A DNA stretch of 64,000 nt. Origin: Paraglaciecola algarum (GTDB lineage: Bacteria; Pseudomonadota; Gammaproteobacteria; Enterobacterales; Alteromonadaceae). This document shows, in pieces, positions 52,010 to 61,570 of this stretch. The notes beneath the pieces were generated by a model. The model did not search any database. It was not told the DNA's origin and saw only the letters and a program-made list of their open reading frames with translations. The stretch's first letter is position 1, and the number at the start of each line of letters is the position of its first letter. The position numbers and the translations under genes were made by a program. The DNA lies in contig NZ_JAKGAS010000013.1 of the NCBI RefSeq assembly GCF_021532655.1, positions 1 to 64,000 of the forward strand. The letters run 5' to 3'.

Positions 52010-52837
52010 ATGAAAAATAAAATAATTCGACTTATGGTCACTTTGGTACTACTGTCTTCCATCAATACTGTTATTGCGCAAGATAACAAAAATGTTTTAG
52101 TACCATTACCCTCAGTTGATGATTTTACAAAAGGTGAAAATGGATGGGCGTTTGGGCTTGGGTTAGGTGTTGAATATGAGTCAGCATACGAAGGTTCAGA
52201 CGAATTTGGTTTTGAAGCTCAACCTGCTGGTGCAGTGCAATGGCGCAATGATAACCATATCTATTATTTTGCAGGAGAAGCTTTTGGGTGGCGAAGTCTT
52301 GTTTCTGATGAGTGGCTTTTAGATGCAGTTGTAGGGTTTGATGAAGGCAGAGAAAAAGGTGATTCAGATGATGGAAGACTTGATGGGCTGGGTGATCAAG
52401 AAGAGGGTTTTGAACTAGTGTTTCAAGCACGTCGTTCTTTTACTCCAGATTGGCGCTACTGGCTAGTAGGCCGATTAGTTGCTGGAGAAGAGGGTAACTT
52501 AGGTTTGTTTGGTATAGGACAACGTTTTGGAGAGCAAACCGATGGTACTGGTTCAGAAGTTAACTTGGTTGTAGTTGTTCATGATAGCGAGTATGCCAAT
52601 AAAGGGTTTGGAGTGAATGAAGAACAATCTGCCGCATCAGGTTTAGAAGAGATAAAACTTAGCGGAGGAATTCGTTCGATTGGTCTTGATTATAACTATC
52701 GACATAATATAAATGAAAGCTGGCAGCTCTATGGCGAAGCACTTTTTGAATACTATAGCAGTGAAGTGCGAGACAGCCCCATTGCTCGAAGTGATTATGA
52801 AGCTGAAGTGGGCATTAGTGTTATATATGTATTTTAG
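52010..52837 (+). CDS. MipA/OmpV family outer membrane protein
   Basis: 275 residues with a signal peptide (cleavage near VIAQD). Predicted outer-membrane beta barrel: alternating hydrophobic strands, aromatic-rich (GWAFGLGLGVEYESAYEGSD, YYFAGEAFGWRS) and a C-terminal Phe (GISVIYVF) required for barrel assembly. Family members scaffold murein enzymes or affect antibiotic entry; this one is unassigned. AAGGTAACTCC precedes the ATG. Confidence 0.88.
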   Translation: MKNKIIRLMVTLVLLSSINTVIAQDNKNVLVPLPSVDDFTKGENGWAFGLGLGVEYESAYEGSDEFGFEAQPAGAVQWRNDNHIYYFAGEAFGWRSLVSDEWLLDAVVGFDEGREKGDSDDGRLDGLGDQEEGFELVFQARRSFTPDWRYWLVGRLVAGEEGNLGLFGIGQRFGEQTDGTGSEVNLVVVVHDSEYANKGFGVNEEQSAASGLEEIKLSGGIRSIGLDYNYRHNINESWQLYGEALFEYYSSEVRDSPIARSDYEAEVGISVIYVF

Positions 52838-52857
52838 CCAGCCCTAAAAATTAGTCA

Positions 52858-52899
52858 TGACATTAGCAAAAGTGAATATTTGCTTTATTGCTAATGTCA
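52858..52899. terminator. Hairpin between convergent MipA and hypothetical genes
   Basis: Perfect 12-bp arms TGACATTAGCAA and TTGCTAATGTCA around 18 bases. No T-run follows, so a terminator role is likely only in part. Confidence 0.5.
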
Positions 52900-52928
52900 G
52901 TTCCTCGCTCATAGCCCCCATAAGAAAG

Positions 52929-53234
52929 CTAGACTTTTTTAACCGCCACACCTGCTACTTCTACCACAGTTTTTGCCTCTGTTCGCTCGATTACTTTTAG
53001 TAATGTGGTTTGAATGGTTTCGTCGAACCTGGCGTCACCTTCGCTAGCAAAGCGTTGTTCTTGCACCGGTGCGCCTTCTTCTAGAATAAAACCTAGTACC
53101 ACTTCATTAGCGCACTTTACAGACTCAGCAGAATCAACAGACTCACCTAAGTATGTGATGGTAATTTGAGGGTATCCTTGAAAGCCTTTTTTAACCCGTT
53201 TAGCGATACGTTTTGTTGATTTGTCTAAATTCAT
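52929..53234 (-). CDS. Conserved-looking hypothetical protein of 101 residues
   Basis: No family recognised. It opens with a strongly basic segment (STKRIAKRVKKGF), has a central acidic part (LEEGAPVQEQRFASEGD) and ends VVEVAGVAVKKV. No signal peptide, membrane segment or cofactor motif. Coding potential is supported by length, codon usage like its neighbours and placement between terminators. Likely cytoplasmic. Confidence 0.6.
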   Translation of the reverse strand: MNLDKSTKRIAKRVKKGFQGYPQITITYLGESVDSAESVKCANEVVLGFILEEGAPVQEQRFASEGDARFDETIQTTLLKVIERTEAKTVVEVAGVAVKKV

Positions 53235-53422
53235 ACTTGTTACTTATAAAAATTAATGACTCAACGTTAACTTTCACCTTTATATAAATCAATCATTTAA
53301 AACATTACTTGTTATTTCCCCGCTATAAACTTAAATGCAAAAATAAAATTTTTCACATACGAATCAAAATACAGTATAAATGTACGCTTCAAAGAGAAAA
53401 GCTAAATTTACTGGAGTTCAAC

Positions 53423-53824
53423 TTGCTGTATCCAATGTCTTTTATGGTGTTACTTACCTTTATTGTGGGATTTATTGCTGTAAGAACCCGCTTCGCTAGT
53501 GTCAAACAGGGCCATGTCAAAGCTAGGTATTTTAAATTAATGCAAGGACAAGACATTCCGGAAAATCTGCTTCAAAGCACTCGTAGTTTTAATAATCAGT
53601 TTGAAGTGCCTGTTTTATTTTATGTGGTTTGTACTTTGTACATAAGTCTTAATATAGAAAGTGATTTTGCCTTAGTTAGTGCATGGTTATTTGTCGCTTT
53701 TAGAGCCGTTCATGCTTATGTACATTTAACTTACAATCATGTTTTGCACAGAATGATAGTATTTTGGTTAGGCATAATGTGTGTCTTAGCATTGTGGGTT
53801 AATTTACTGCTATTACGAGCCTAA
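53423..53824 (+). CDS. MAPEG family membrane protein
   Basis: About 133 residues with four helices. Family features include MSFMVLLTFIVGFIAVRTRFASVKQGHVKARYF near the start (in part), FNNQFEVPVLFYVVCTLY and FRAVHAYVHLTYNHVLHRM. MAPEG enzymes conjugate or reduce lipid or hydroperoxide substrates with glutathione; bacterial ones are mostly unassigned. The frame is open upstream to 53309 but that part is unlike the family; GGAG six bases before TTG at 53423 sets the start. Confidence 0.85.
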   Translation: MLYPMSFMVLLTFIVGFIAVRTRFASVKQGHVKARYFKLMQGQDIPENLLQSTRSFNNQFEVPVLFYVVCTLYISLNIESDFALVSAWLFVAFRAVHAYVHLTYNHVLHRMIVFWLGIMCVLALWVNLLLLRA

Positions 53825-53931
53825 TCCTCAACTTTTCTGTATTAACTAGATGCAAATTCTATGTATTCTTTAATCGTGTTGAAAAATAGAAATAGCACTA
53901 ATGTTTAATTGAAACAGGAATAATTAAAGTC

Positions 53932-53953
53932 ATTGCCTTTGAAAAAAGGCAAT
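53932..53953. terminator. Hairpin between convergent MAPEG and GST genes
   Basis: Perfect 9-bp arms ATTGCCTTT and AAAGGCAAT around GAAA; downstream T-runs are weak on both strands. Confidence 0.5.
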
Positions 53954-53974
53954 TTACCCTTACTAGGTATGAGG

Positions 53975-54583
53975 TTAACTTTGTATAGTCATATCAATAA
54001 AAGCTTGATGAGTAGAAATATAAGCAAGCCTTTGCCGTAAACGTGCAATGTAGGCTGCTACTTTCGATGAAGCTTTAAGTGTTCCAAAGAGAACTAATGA
54101 ATCTAGTAACCCACCAAACACAACATCAGCGGCTGTGAATTTTTCCCCTAAAGCCCAGCCTGTTTTAGGCGTGATTATTTCTATGGTGGCCATTACCCGA
54201 GTCGTGTCACCCCAACCAGCGGTGACGGGATTAGGGTGCTGTATATCGAATGCAGCCAAAGTAAAAACTGGCTCAATAGTATTTCCAGCAATAAACAAAT
54301 AACGATAGTAACTAGCTCTTTGGGCAGAGTTTAATTCTGGTGCTAGCTGCTTTTCCGGATACTTATCAGCAAGATATGCACAAATTGCTGCCACTTCTGT
54401 AATAACATGTTCACCATCTACCAAAGTTGGTAATTTCCCCATAGGGTTAAGTTGGCGCAATTGCTGTAATTCAGGGCTATTGGAGGTTAAGTCAATTGAG
54501 ATTTGTTCATGCTTAATACCTAGTTCTTTAAGCATCCAATCAGTTGTTACCGCCCTGCTCATTGGATTGTAATAGTGTTTCAT
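53975..54583 (-). CDS. Glutathione S-transferase family protein
   Basis: 202 residues. N-terminal thioredoxin-like domain with the Ser-type start (YYNPMSRAVTTDWML) and NPMGKLPTL, ITEVAAICAYLADKYPEKQL; C-terminal helical domain with FTAADVVFGG. Conjugates glutathione to electrophiles. Divergent from the WYL regulator gene across 81 bp, so likely controlled by it. Confidence 0.9.
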   Translation of the reverse strand: MKHYYNPMSRAVTTDWMLKELGIKHEQISIDLTSNSPELQQLRQLNPMGKLPTLVDGEHVITEVAAICAYLADKYPEKQLAPELNSAQRASYYRYLFIAGNTIEPVFTLAAFDIQHPNPVTAGWGDTTRVMATIEIITPKTGWALGEKFTAADVVFGGLLDSLVLFGTLKASSKVAAYIARLRQRLAYISTHQAFIDMTIQS

Positions 54584-54664
54584 AGTTTGTTACTCCTAGT
54601 TAAAAAATATGCTCAAAGTTAAAAAACCGTCAATGTATTTGATGGCGTAATTGTATGGAAAAAT

Positions 54665-55423
54665 ATGCCACTTAATGGCACATTAAAAAATATGAAAACA
54701 AATTTTAAAAATCGTACTGAAAGACGAAACCAGCTCATTGGTTTACTTAGATCTGAGGAGTATTGGAAAACTTCTGATTTACGAGAACATTTAATGGTGA
54801 GTCAACGTACCTTAATGCGTGAACTAGCTGAGCTAAAAGATGCAGGATACCCAATTGAATCTGACCGAGGGCGCGGAGGGGGCATTCGTTTGCATGGTCG
54901 ATGGGGTATTGAACGCTTGACATTAAGTCATAAAGAGGTAGTTGAATTATTACTTTCGCTGGCAATTATGGAATCACTTAACTTGCCCCTGTTAACTGGC
55001 AATATTAAAGCAATCAGGCAGAAATTATTTCAAGCCTTTCCAGACAATCAAAGAGGGGTAGTTAGTAATATTCGTAAACGCATTTTGATAAGTAAGCAAA
55101 CAAAAGCTACTTTTGAGCCCCATTTATCAGAGCCTAAACAGAAGATCTCAGAAAACATGTCCGAATCTTTTTTTCGGCAGCGCTGCTTAGATATAAACTA
55201 CCGTGCTGAGTCTGGGAAATACACATCACGAATCATTGAACCTCACTACATCATGCTGAGTTGGCCTGTTTGGTACATAATCGCTTGGGATCATCTACGG
55301 AACTCATCTAGAGTTTTCCGAATCGACAGAATTCAAAACGCGTGTACCACGAATACAAGTTTTAAACTTCGTCCAGATCTTATCTATAACGACAGTTACG
55401 CACCATTTTATACGACTATTTAA
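54665..55423 (+). CDS. YafY-type transcriptional regulator (HTH and WYL domains)
   Basis: 252 residues. N-terminal winged helix (RRNQLIGLLRSEEYWKTSDLREHLMVSQRTLMRELAELKDAGYPIE, in part) followed by a WYL-type sensory domain (IEPHYIMLSWPVWYIIAWDHLRNSSRVFRIDRI, in part). WYL regulators respond to nucleic-acid or small ligands. The divergent GST gene is the probable target. Confidence 0.88.
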   Translation: MPLNGTLKNMKTNFKNRTERRNQLIGLLRSEEYWKTSDLREHLMVSQRTLMRELAELKDAGYPIESDRGRGGGIRLHGRWGIERLTLSHKEVVELLLSLAIMESLNLPLLTGNIKAIRQKLFQAFPDNQRGVVSNIRKRILISKQTKATFEPHLSEPKQKISENMSESFFRQRCLDINYRAESGKYTSRIIEPHYIMLSWPVWYIIAWDHLRNSSRVFRIDRIQNACTTNTSFKLRPDLIYNDSYAPFYTTI

Positions 55424-55532
55424 ACTTCATGATTCTATATATGAAGAGAAGTAGATCTTTAATAGATGCTTACTCAGAACACAGCCGCCTAAGGCGCATT
55501 TTACTGTATATTATTGCCCGTCAGGCAGTAGA

Positions 55533-56384
55533 TTATTTCGCATCACGCAGTTCATTGACTTTACGGTACTTACCAGGTGCCATACCAGTAGACTTTTTAA
55601 AACGTTTTGAAAAGTTAAACACATCGCTATAACCCACTTGCTCACCTATTTGTTCTAAGGTCCAATCAGTGTGGGTTAACAAATATTTGGCTCGCTCCAT
55701 TCTTAAGTGGATCAAATGCTGCACTGGACTTTGGCCAAACTCTCTTTGAAACAATCGATGTAAATGTGGACTAGAATAATTGGCGATATCAGCCATCGAC
55801 TCTACTGTCCAATTATAATGCAGACGCTTTTCCAGCTCTTGTTGTAATTGCCAAATACGCTGTGATTCGGGTGAGCGACCATCTGCTGGACTTAAACTAT
55901 GATTGATATAACTCTCTAATTGAGAAAATACAGATTCACGTAACAACGGCTGCGGTTCGTAATAAATTAAACTAAGTGAATGGTAAACTTGTTGCGTCAC
56001 TTCACAAAATTCCACATCAGCTCGTCCTTTAATTAACTTATCCCATTGGTGACCTTGCTCGATATGAAACCAAGCAATATCGAGGTGATCAGCTTTAAGA
56101 TCCATTATAAATGGTTGACCAGCAGGTAAAGTCACTAAATTACAACTACCCACAGTGTGATGCCCATAGTTTGTGGTTAAATCAAGCTCCCCACCTATCA
56201 CGTAAATAATGGCGTGCCATTCAGGATTTGAGCGAGCTACAGTGTAGTTACCCACTAAGTTTGACGCGCCTGATATTGAACAAGCTAAACGCTTTAACTC
56301 GGGTGTGTTGTCACACTCCACAAACCTTTCATCACATTCAGGACCTATCACCAAAATGTCGGGCCACTGGCTATTTTTAGACAT
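55533..56384 (-). CDS. AraC-family transcriptional regulator
   Basis: 283 residues. N-terminal cupin-like sensory domain (about 1-150) and a C-terminal pair of helix-turn-helix motifs (VESMADIANYSSPHLHRLFQREFGQSPVQHLIHLRMERAKYLL and LEQIGEQVGYSDVFNFSKRFKKSTGMAPGKYR, in part). Such regulators usually sense sugars. Divergent from the SemiSWEET gene and close to the GH13/esterase and sugar porter genes, which are likely targets. Confidence 0.92.
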   Translation of the reverse strand: MSKNSQWPDILVIGPECDERFVECDNTPELKRLACSISGASNLVGNYTVARSNPEWHAIIYVIGGELDLTTNYGHHTVGSCNLVTLPAGQPFIMDLKADHLDIAWFHIEQGHQWDKLIKGRADVEFCEVTQQVYHSLSLIYYEPQPLLRESVFSQLESYINHSLSPADGRSPESQRIWQLQQELEKRLHYNWTVESMADIANYSSPHLHRLFQREFGQSPVQHLIHLRMERAKYLLTHTDWTLEQIGEQVGYSDVFNFSKRFKKSTGMAPGKYRKVNELRDAK

Positions 56385-56527
56385 ATTTTATCAATCTGAT
56401 TAACAATTTTATTACCTTTAAAAACAAGAATGATAGTAATGGATAAAAATAATGATAGCTTACCCCATAATCAAATAGCAACTAACCCCGTAAACTTGCG
56501 TCCAATATTTATACAGAGGAGAACATT

Positions 56528-56815
56528 ATGACAACGATTGAAATATTAGGTTTTACATCAGCTTTTTTGACCACATGTTCGTTTATACCTCAGGCAATAC
56601 AAGTCATTAAAACTAAAGACACAGAATCTTTATCTTTAGCTATGTACAGTATTTTCACACTAGGTGTAGCGGGTTGGTTAGTATACGGCTTAGTTAAACA
56701 AGATAACGCCATGATAGCAGCGAACATGATTACGTTAGTTTTATCATCGGTTATTTTAGGCATAAAACTACGAAACGATGTAAAAATTAAACGTGCTAGA
56801 TTAATCGAAGAATAA
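56528..56815 (+). CDS. SemiSWEET sugar transporter
   Basis: 95 residues forming one three-helix PQ-loop unit, as in bacterial SemiSWEETs that work as dimers and pass sugars down gradients. The Pro-Gln motif is in CSFIPQAIQVI, with GWLVYGLVKQDN and NMITLVLSSVILGIKL. Follows the divergent AraC gene; AGGAGAACATT precedes the ATG. Terminator follows. Confidence 0.92.
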   Translation: MTTIEILGFTSAFLTTCSFIPQAIQVIKTKDTESLSLAMYSIFTLGVAGWLVYGLVKQDNAMIAANMITLVLSSVILGIKLRNDVKIKRARLIEE

Positions 56816-56832
56816 CCGCTAGGTTAGGTAAC

Positions 56833-56870
56833 AAATAGACAGGTTTGAACAAACCTGTCTATTTTTTTTA
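56833..56870 (+). terminator. Terminator of the SemiSWEET gene
   Basis: Perfect 14-bp arms AAATAGACAGGTTT and AAACCTGTCTATTT around GAAC, then TTTTT. Confidence 0.88.
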
Positions 56871-56950
56871 AGCGCAAACCATTTGTTGGGTAATAATTTT
56901 TATGAAATTGCTCAGAATTTTTCTTAATAGTTCTAAATAGAAAAGCAAAG

Positions 56951-57802
56951 TCAGAAAACAGGTTGTTGTTGGAATAACCATTTAACGGCTTCTGCATATT
57001 CAGCACCCCATAAAAATTCATTATGTTCACCACCCGCCACTCGTTTAAACAAAGTATTATTTCTAGGATGCCCCTGCTGTTTTAGCTGTCTTTGCATAGT
57101 ATCAGTGTCGGCTATCATGCCATCACCTTCTTTATCGCCAAACATCACGTAAAGACGCGCATCAAGTTTAGCTTTTTTAAATTTGCTAAACGCGAATACA
57201 TCCTGCGAATACCAATAAGAAGGCGAAAACATAGCTGCTTTACTAAAGACTTGTGGATATTCATGCACCGCATAGTGGGAAATTACCCCCCCCATAGAAC
57301 TTCCCATAATGGCTGTATGCAGGCGATCAGGTTTAGTCCGAAAGTTGGTATCGATATAGGGTTTTACCACTTCCACAATAAAGTCCATGTATTGTTCACC
57401 TTGCGCCTCACCAAAGCGTTCGTTTGGCCAAGGTGAAAATTCGTTCATTCGAACTTCACCATCGTTATCTACCCCTACCACAATAAACTCTAAACCATCT
57501 GATTTCGCTAATTGATTGAGTGATTCATCTACCTCCCACTCTCCAGCATAAGCGGTTAAGTCATCAAATAGATTTTGCCCATCATGCATATAAATAACTG
57601 GGTAGGATTTAGTTGACGTGGCATAACTTGGTGGTAAATACATACGCACAGTTCGTTGCCTGTCTAAATCAGGTATCACAAATTGATAAGGCAATACCTG
57701 CACGTTATCAGTGGCAGTAGCTTGTTTTGTTTGCTCACCGCAAGCACTAAAAAAACAAGCTAAATAAAAAAGTGTTAAAACAGAATAAAACGAATATTTC
57801 AT
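56951..57802 (-). CDS. Alpha/beta-hydrolase fold esterase lipoprotein (esterase D type)
   Basis: 283 residues with a lipoprotein signal ending in FFSAC (C21 lipidated). Esterase D/ferric enterobactin esterase-like fold: YPVIYMHDGQNLFDD with the oxyanion region, nucleophile Ser in MGSSMGGVISHYA, and a C-terminal GGEHNEFLWGAEY with the His. Probably removes acyl groups from a carbohydrate. Its ATG overlaps the GH13 stop by four bases (57799-57802), so the two genes are translationally coupled. Confidence 0.85.
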   Translation of the reverse strand: MKYSFYSVLTLFYLACFFSACGEQTKQATATDNVQVLPYQFVIPDLDRQRTVRMYLPPSYATSTKSYPVIYMHDGQNLFDDLTAYAGEWEVDESLNQLAKSDGLEFIVVGVDNDGEVRMNEFSPWPNERFGEAQGEQYMDFIVEVVKPYIDTNFRTKPDRLHTAIMGSSMGGVISHYAVHEYPQVFSKAAMFSPSYWYSQDVFAFSKFKKAKLDARLYVMFGDKEGDGMIADTDTMQRQLKQQGHPRNNTLFKRVAGGEHNEFLWGAEYAEAVKWLFQQQPVF

Positions 57803-59700
57803 AGTTGAATAATAACAGATTGCATAGGCGCTAAATTGAGTTTAATGAAACCTAAGTTCTGTTGTTTAATCAAGGGATATTTATCACCTGTGAGTAGTTC
57901 GAGGCCTTCTTGATTAGTGGTATTTTGCAAAATATTTTCCGGCAATGGCACAGAAATAGTGACAGAATTGTCCACTGAAAAATGACTAACCACTAATAAT
58001 GTGTGTTCATCAGCATGACGAATAAAGGCTATTGTTTTATCTGGGTTTGTGAGTTCAATTGGTACGTATTCACCTAACATAGCCGGATGATACGCTGAAA
58101 TATTCATCACTTTTAGGTAAAAATCACGCAGTGCTTTTTCACCAAGCGTTAGTTGTCCACCGTCAAACTTCCCTTCATTCATCCATCTTTGATGAGCTGG
58201 CACACCTGCATAATCAAAAATGCTGGTACGAGTTGGATCACCAAAACCCATATCTTCACTACCATCTTCACCAACATCTTGAGCAAAATATAAAAGAGTA
58301 GGAGAACGGCTGATCAAGGCTGACACAACAAGCGCGGGTTTACCCATTTCGGCCCCGCCCACTTTACCTGCAAAGTCATCACTCGCAATACGTTGTTCAT
58401 CGTGATTTTCTAAAAAGTGCAACATATGTTGCTCAATATCTGCAATGGCTGACTGAATGTCATGCAACTGAGTAGCTGATGTTTTATCTTGCATCACTGC
58501 TTTTAAGGTATCGTAAAATCCAACCTTGTCATACAGATAGTCCATTTTCCCAAGTTGAATGTAGTGACGATATAAATCTGGGTTATAAACTTCAGCCAAT
58601 AAAAACGCCTGTGGATTTTTAATTTTGATTGATGAATTTAGGTAACTCCAAAACTCGGCTGGCACCATTTCAGCCATATCATAACGAAACCCGTCTACCC
58701 CTTTATCTAACCAATAATGGGTAATATCTCTAAATTTCTTCCAAGAATCAGGCACTTTTTTATCAGCCCAAAAAGCGGCATGTGCTTGCACATCTAGCTG
58801 CATATATTCTTCAGGTAGCTGCGCAAAATCATAACTCCCATCTGGCTTCACACCATAATTAACTTTGACTGTTTCATACCAATCGTTAAAGTGAGGTTTG
58901 GCTTTACGAGAGCCATTACCTGTCCATTTGGCAGGCCTTTCGATAAATTTGTTATCAGCTAAGGGATGAGGCTCGCCACCAAGAGGCTGATAAACATTTA
59001 ACGCATCAGGTACTGCAAAGTCTTCACCTACCACATAATAAAAGTTGTTATTTTTGGCATACTCCACACTAGTATCATCATGCTCTCCGAAGTCACTCAC
59101 TCCTTCGGGTTTTGCTAACGACTGATAATTACGCGCCACATGGTTAGGCACAATATCGATAATCACTTGCATACCATTATTGTGAGTACGCTCAATTAGT
59201 GCTTCGAATTCAGCCAATCGCTTGGCTGGATCATCAGCTAAATCAGGATTGACTGAATAATAATCTTTCACCGCATAAGGTGAACCAGCTCGGCCTTTAA
59301 CCACATCTGGATCATCATTACTTATGCCATACGCTGTGTAATCTCTGATCACATCGTGATGGGGAACACCTGTGTACCAAATATGTGTTGTGCCTAATTC
59401 TTTAATGCCTTGTAAAGCAATATTGGTGAAATCACTAAATTTTCCCACACCATTTTCTTCAATTGTGCCCCAAGGTTTGTTCGTGCTGTTTTTATTACCA
59501 AACAACCGAGTAAAGACTTGGTACACCACAGGTTTACCTTGTGGTTCAGTGGGTAATCTTGACTTGAGTTCAAACATCATGGGCTTCTCATCCGCTGTTT
59601 CTAACTTTTCTTGTTTTGGTGTACAGGCATATAAACCTAAACTTAAAACAAACAACAAGAGTGATTTTTTAGCATCAATTGATCTTTTTTGGCCACACAT
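57799..59700 (-). CDS. GH13 alpha-amylase family lipoprotein
   Basis: 633 residues with a lipoprotein signal ending in LYAC (C26). All four GH13 regions are seen: VIIDIVPNHV (region I), GFRYDMAEM (region II, nucleophile Asp), LLAEVYN (region III, acid Glu) and FLENHDEQR (region IV). A beta-rich C-terminal domain follows. Acts on alpha-glucans or oligosaccharides at the envelope; the lipid anchor fits a surface or periplasmic role. Followed by an overlapping esterase gene, which suggests acylated or substituted glucan. Confidence 0.92.
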   Translation of the reverse strand: MCGQKRSIDAKKSLLLFVLSLGLYACTPKQEKLETADEKPMMFELKSRLPTEPQGKPVVYQVFTRLFGNKNSTNKPWGTIEENGVGKFSDFTNIALQGIKELGTTHIWYTGVPHHDVIRDYTAYGISNDDPDVVKGRAGSPYAVKDYYSVNPDLADDPAKRLAEFEALIERTHNNGMQVIIDIVPNHVARNYQSLAKPEGVSDFGEHDDTSVEYAKNNNFYYVVGEDFAVPDALNVYQPLGGEPHPLADNKFIERPAKWTGNGSRKAKPHFNDWYETVKVNYGVKPDGSYDFAQLPEEYMQLDVQAHAAFWADKKVPDSWKKFRDITHYWLDKGVDGFRYDMAEMVPAEFWSYLNSSIKIKNPQAFLLAEVYNPDLYRHYIQLGKMDYLYDKVGFYDTLKAVMQDKTSATQLHDIQSAIADIEQHMLHFLENHDEQRIASDDFAGKVGGAEMGKPALVVSALISRSPTLLYFAQDVGEDGSEDMGFGDPTRTSIFDYAGVPAHQRWMNEGKFDGGQLTLGEKALRDFYLKVMNISAYHPAMLGEYVPIELTNPDKTIAFIRHADEHTLLVVSHFSVDNSVTISVPLPENILQNTTNQEGLELLTGDKYPLIKQQNLGFIKLNLAPMQSVIIQL

Positions 59701-59917
59701 ATTTCTGATATTCCCAAAGTTTAACTGAGTAAATCATACCCTCAGCTTGATGCACCGAGTAGAGCACTACATACGTATTCAGTCCCTTTAACAAATTGAT
59801 TTATCTTTTCAACAATTGATTCTAACAACCAACACAAATGTATATTTTTAACAATTAACATTTATATCAATTTCTAATCATGTAATAATATTGTTAACTA
59901 ATTTTGAGTAATCACTT

Positions 59918-61492
59918 ATGTCGTCACCCACTAGAAATGCTTTTTTATATTCGTTAATTGTCGCCTTCGGCGGTTTTGTTTTTGGCCTAGATATTGTGCT
60001 AATTTCAGGCACAATCAAAGCCATCACCTCAGAATTTGGTTTAACCGCTTTAGAAGTTGGATCTATTGTTTCTGGCCCGGGTTGGGGAGCCCTTGTTGGC
60101 CTAATCTGTACTAGCTATTTTTCTGATAAATTTGGTCGTAAAAATACTACCTTAGTTATCGCTGCACTTTATACCCTGTCAGCAATTGGCTCAGCATATG
60201 CGCCTAGTGCAACTTTTTTATTCTGGGCCAGGTTTTTAGGTGGATTGGCATTTGCGTCACTTTCATTAGCTTCTATGTACATAGGTGAAATTGCTCCTCC
60301 TAAATCTCGGGGTAAGTTGGTTGGATTAAATCAGCTCAATATTGTTATTGGTATTTTTATCGCGCAAATCTTAAATTACTACATAATTAATGGCACGGAA
60401 CAAGGAGCAGCTTGGACCCTGAGTTTAGGTTTAAATGCTGAAAACGCTTGGCGCTGGATGTTAGGAGCCGAAATTATTCCAGCTTTGTTATGGTTTTCTG
60501 CATTATTTATTGTCCCAGAAAGTCCTCGTTGGTTAGCCTTAAATGGCAAAGAAGAAAAAGCCAAAGCGGCATTGGCTAAAATTACCGAGCCTGAGAAATT
60601 AGATCAAGAAATCAATGAGATAGTTCACAGTTTGAATGATACTGACCATCATACTTTGTCTTTAGCGCAACAATTTAAATTATTGTTCTCTTCTAAAATG
60701 CGTATTGCCTTAATCATAGGCGTAGTCATTACCATTATTCAGCCTATGACAGGAATGAATGCAGTATTAGCCTACATGCCCACTATCTTTGCTCAATTAG
60801 GTGGTAGCGAAAGCTCTGCATTTGGTCAAACCGTAATGGTGGGTGGGATTGGCTTATTCTTCACTGTATTGGCCTTAGTGTTTATCGATAAGCTTGGCCG
60901 TCGCCCTATACTGCTTGGCGGTTTAACTTGGGCCATAATCAGTTTAGCCGTGGTGGCGTTAGGCTTTTTCAACGCGACTTACATGTTAACTGCCGAATCT
61001 TTAGTGACACTTAAAGAATCAATGGATGTGAACTTACTTCAGTCTTTGCTGAACACTGAATTTAGTTCTGACGTAGATTTTAAACAAGCCATTGAAAATA
61101 AAATCGGTCGCGAACAACTTGTGGCTTATGAAAGCAGTATCATGACCGCAGCAACCACAATTAATGGCTTAATGGTGTTATTAGGTATTATTAGTTTTCA
61201 ATGTGCCTATAACTTCTCGTTAGGCCCTGTAGTATGGATATTATTATCAGAAGTGTTCACAACTAAAGTACGTGCCGTAGCCATTCCTTTATGTGGGTTT
61301 GTAGCCAGTGTGTTTGGAGGCATTATTGTGCCATTGTTCTTCCCATGGCAGTTAGAAAATATGGGCGCAGTGTCAACATTTAGCGTGTATTTAGTCTGCT
61401 GTTTTATTGGGTTAATTTTTGCTTACAAAGTGATCCCTGAAACTAAAAACAAAACAATAGAACAAATTGAATTGGAGTTAGCGGGTAAATAA
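59918..61492 (+). CDS. Sugar porter family MFS transporter
   Basis: 524 residues, 12 helices. Sugar-porter motifs: GGFVFGLDIVLISGT, DKFGRKN, RFLGGLAF, VPESPRWLALNGK and DKLGRRP; the second-half PETKNKTIEQIE is also present. Imports a monosaccharide or disaccharide with protons. An extended loop between helices 9 and 10 (about 350-415) is longer than in XylE-like relatives. Beside the GH13/esterase genes; substrate may be maltose or glucose. Confidence 0.92.
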   Translation: MSSPTRNAFLYSLIVAFGGFVFGLDIVLISGTIKAITSEFGLTALEVGSIVSGPGWGALVGLICTSYFSDKFGRKNTTLVIAALYTLSAIGSAYAPSATFLFWARFLGGLAFASLSLASMYIGEIAPPKSRGKLVGLNQLNIVIGIFIAQILNYYIINGTEQGAAWTLSLGLNAENAWRWMLGAEIIPALLWFSALFIVPESPRWLALNGKEEKAKAALAKITEPEKLDQEINEIVHSLNDTDHHTLSLAQQFKLLFSSKMRIALIIGVVITIIQPMTGMNAVLAYMPTIFAQLGGSESSAFGQTVMVGGIGLFFTVLALVFIDKLGRRPILLGGLTWAIISLAVVALGFFNATYMLTAESLVTLKESMDVNLLQSLLNTEFSSDVDFKQAIENKIGREQLVAYESSIMTAATTINGLMVLLGIISFQCAYNFSLGPVVWILLSEVFTTKVRAVAIPLCGFVASVFGGIIVPLFFPWQLENMGAVSTFSVYLVCCFIGLIFAYKVIPETKNKTIEQIELELAGK

Positions 61493-61510
61493 AATTAATT
61501 CTTAGTTATG

Positions 61511-61544
61511 GCTGACAACCAATAATATTGGTTGTCAGCTTTTT
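61511..61544 (+). terminator. Terminator of the sugar porter gene
   Basis: Perfect 13-bp arms GCTGACAACCAAT and ATTGGTTGTCAGC around AAT, then TTTTT. Confidence 0.9.
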
Positions 61545-61570
61545 ATAACATGCTTTAAACACTTGTCAGT

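Noticed and set aside
55429..55632. Plus-strand 67-codon frame after the WYL regulator
   Set aside because: Its last third lies in the AraC gene on the other strand, there is no ribosome site, and the composition is not protein-like.
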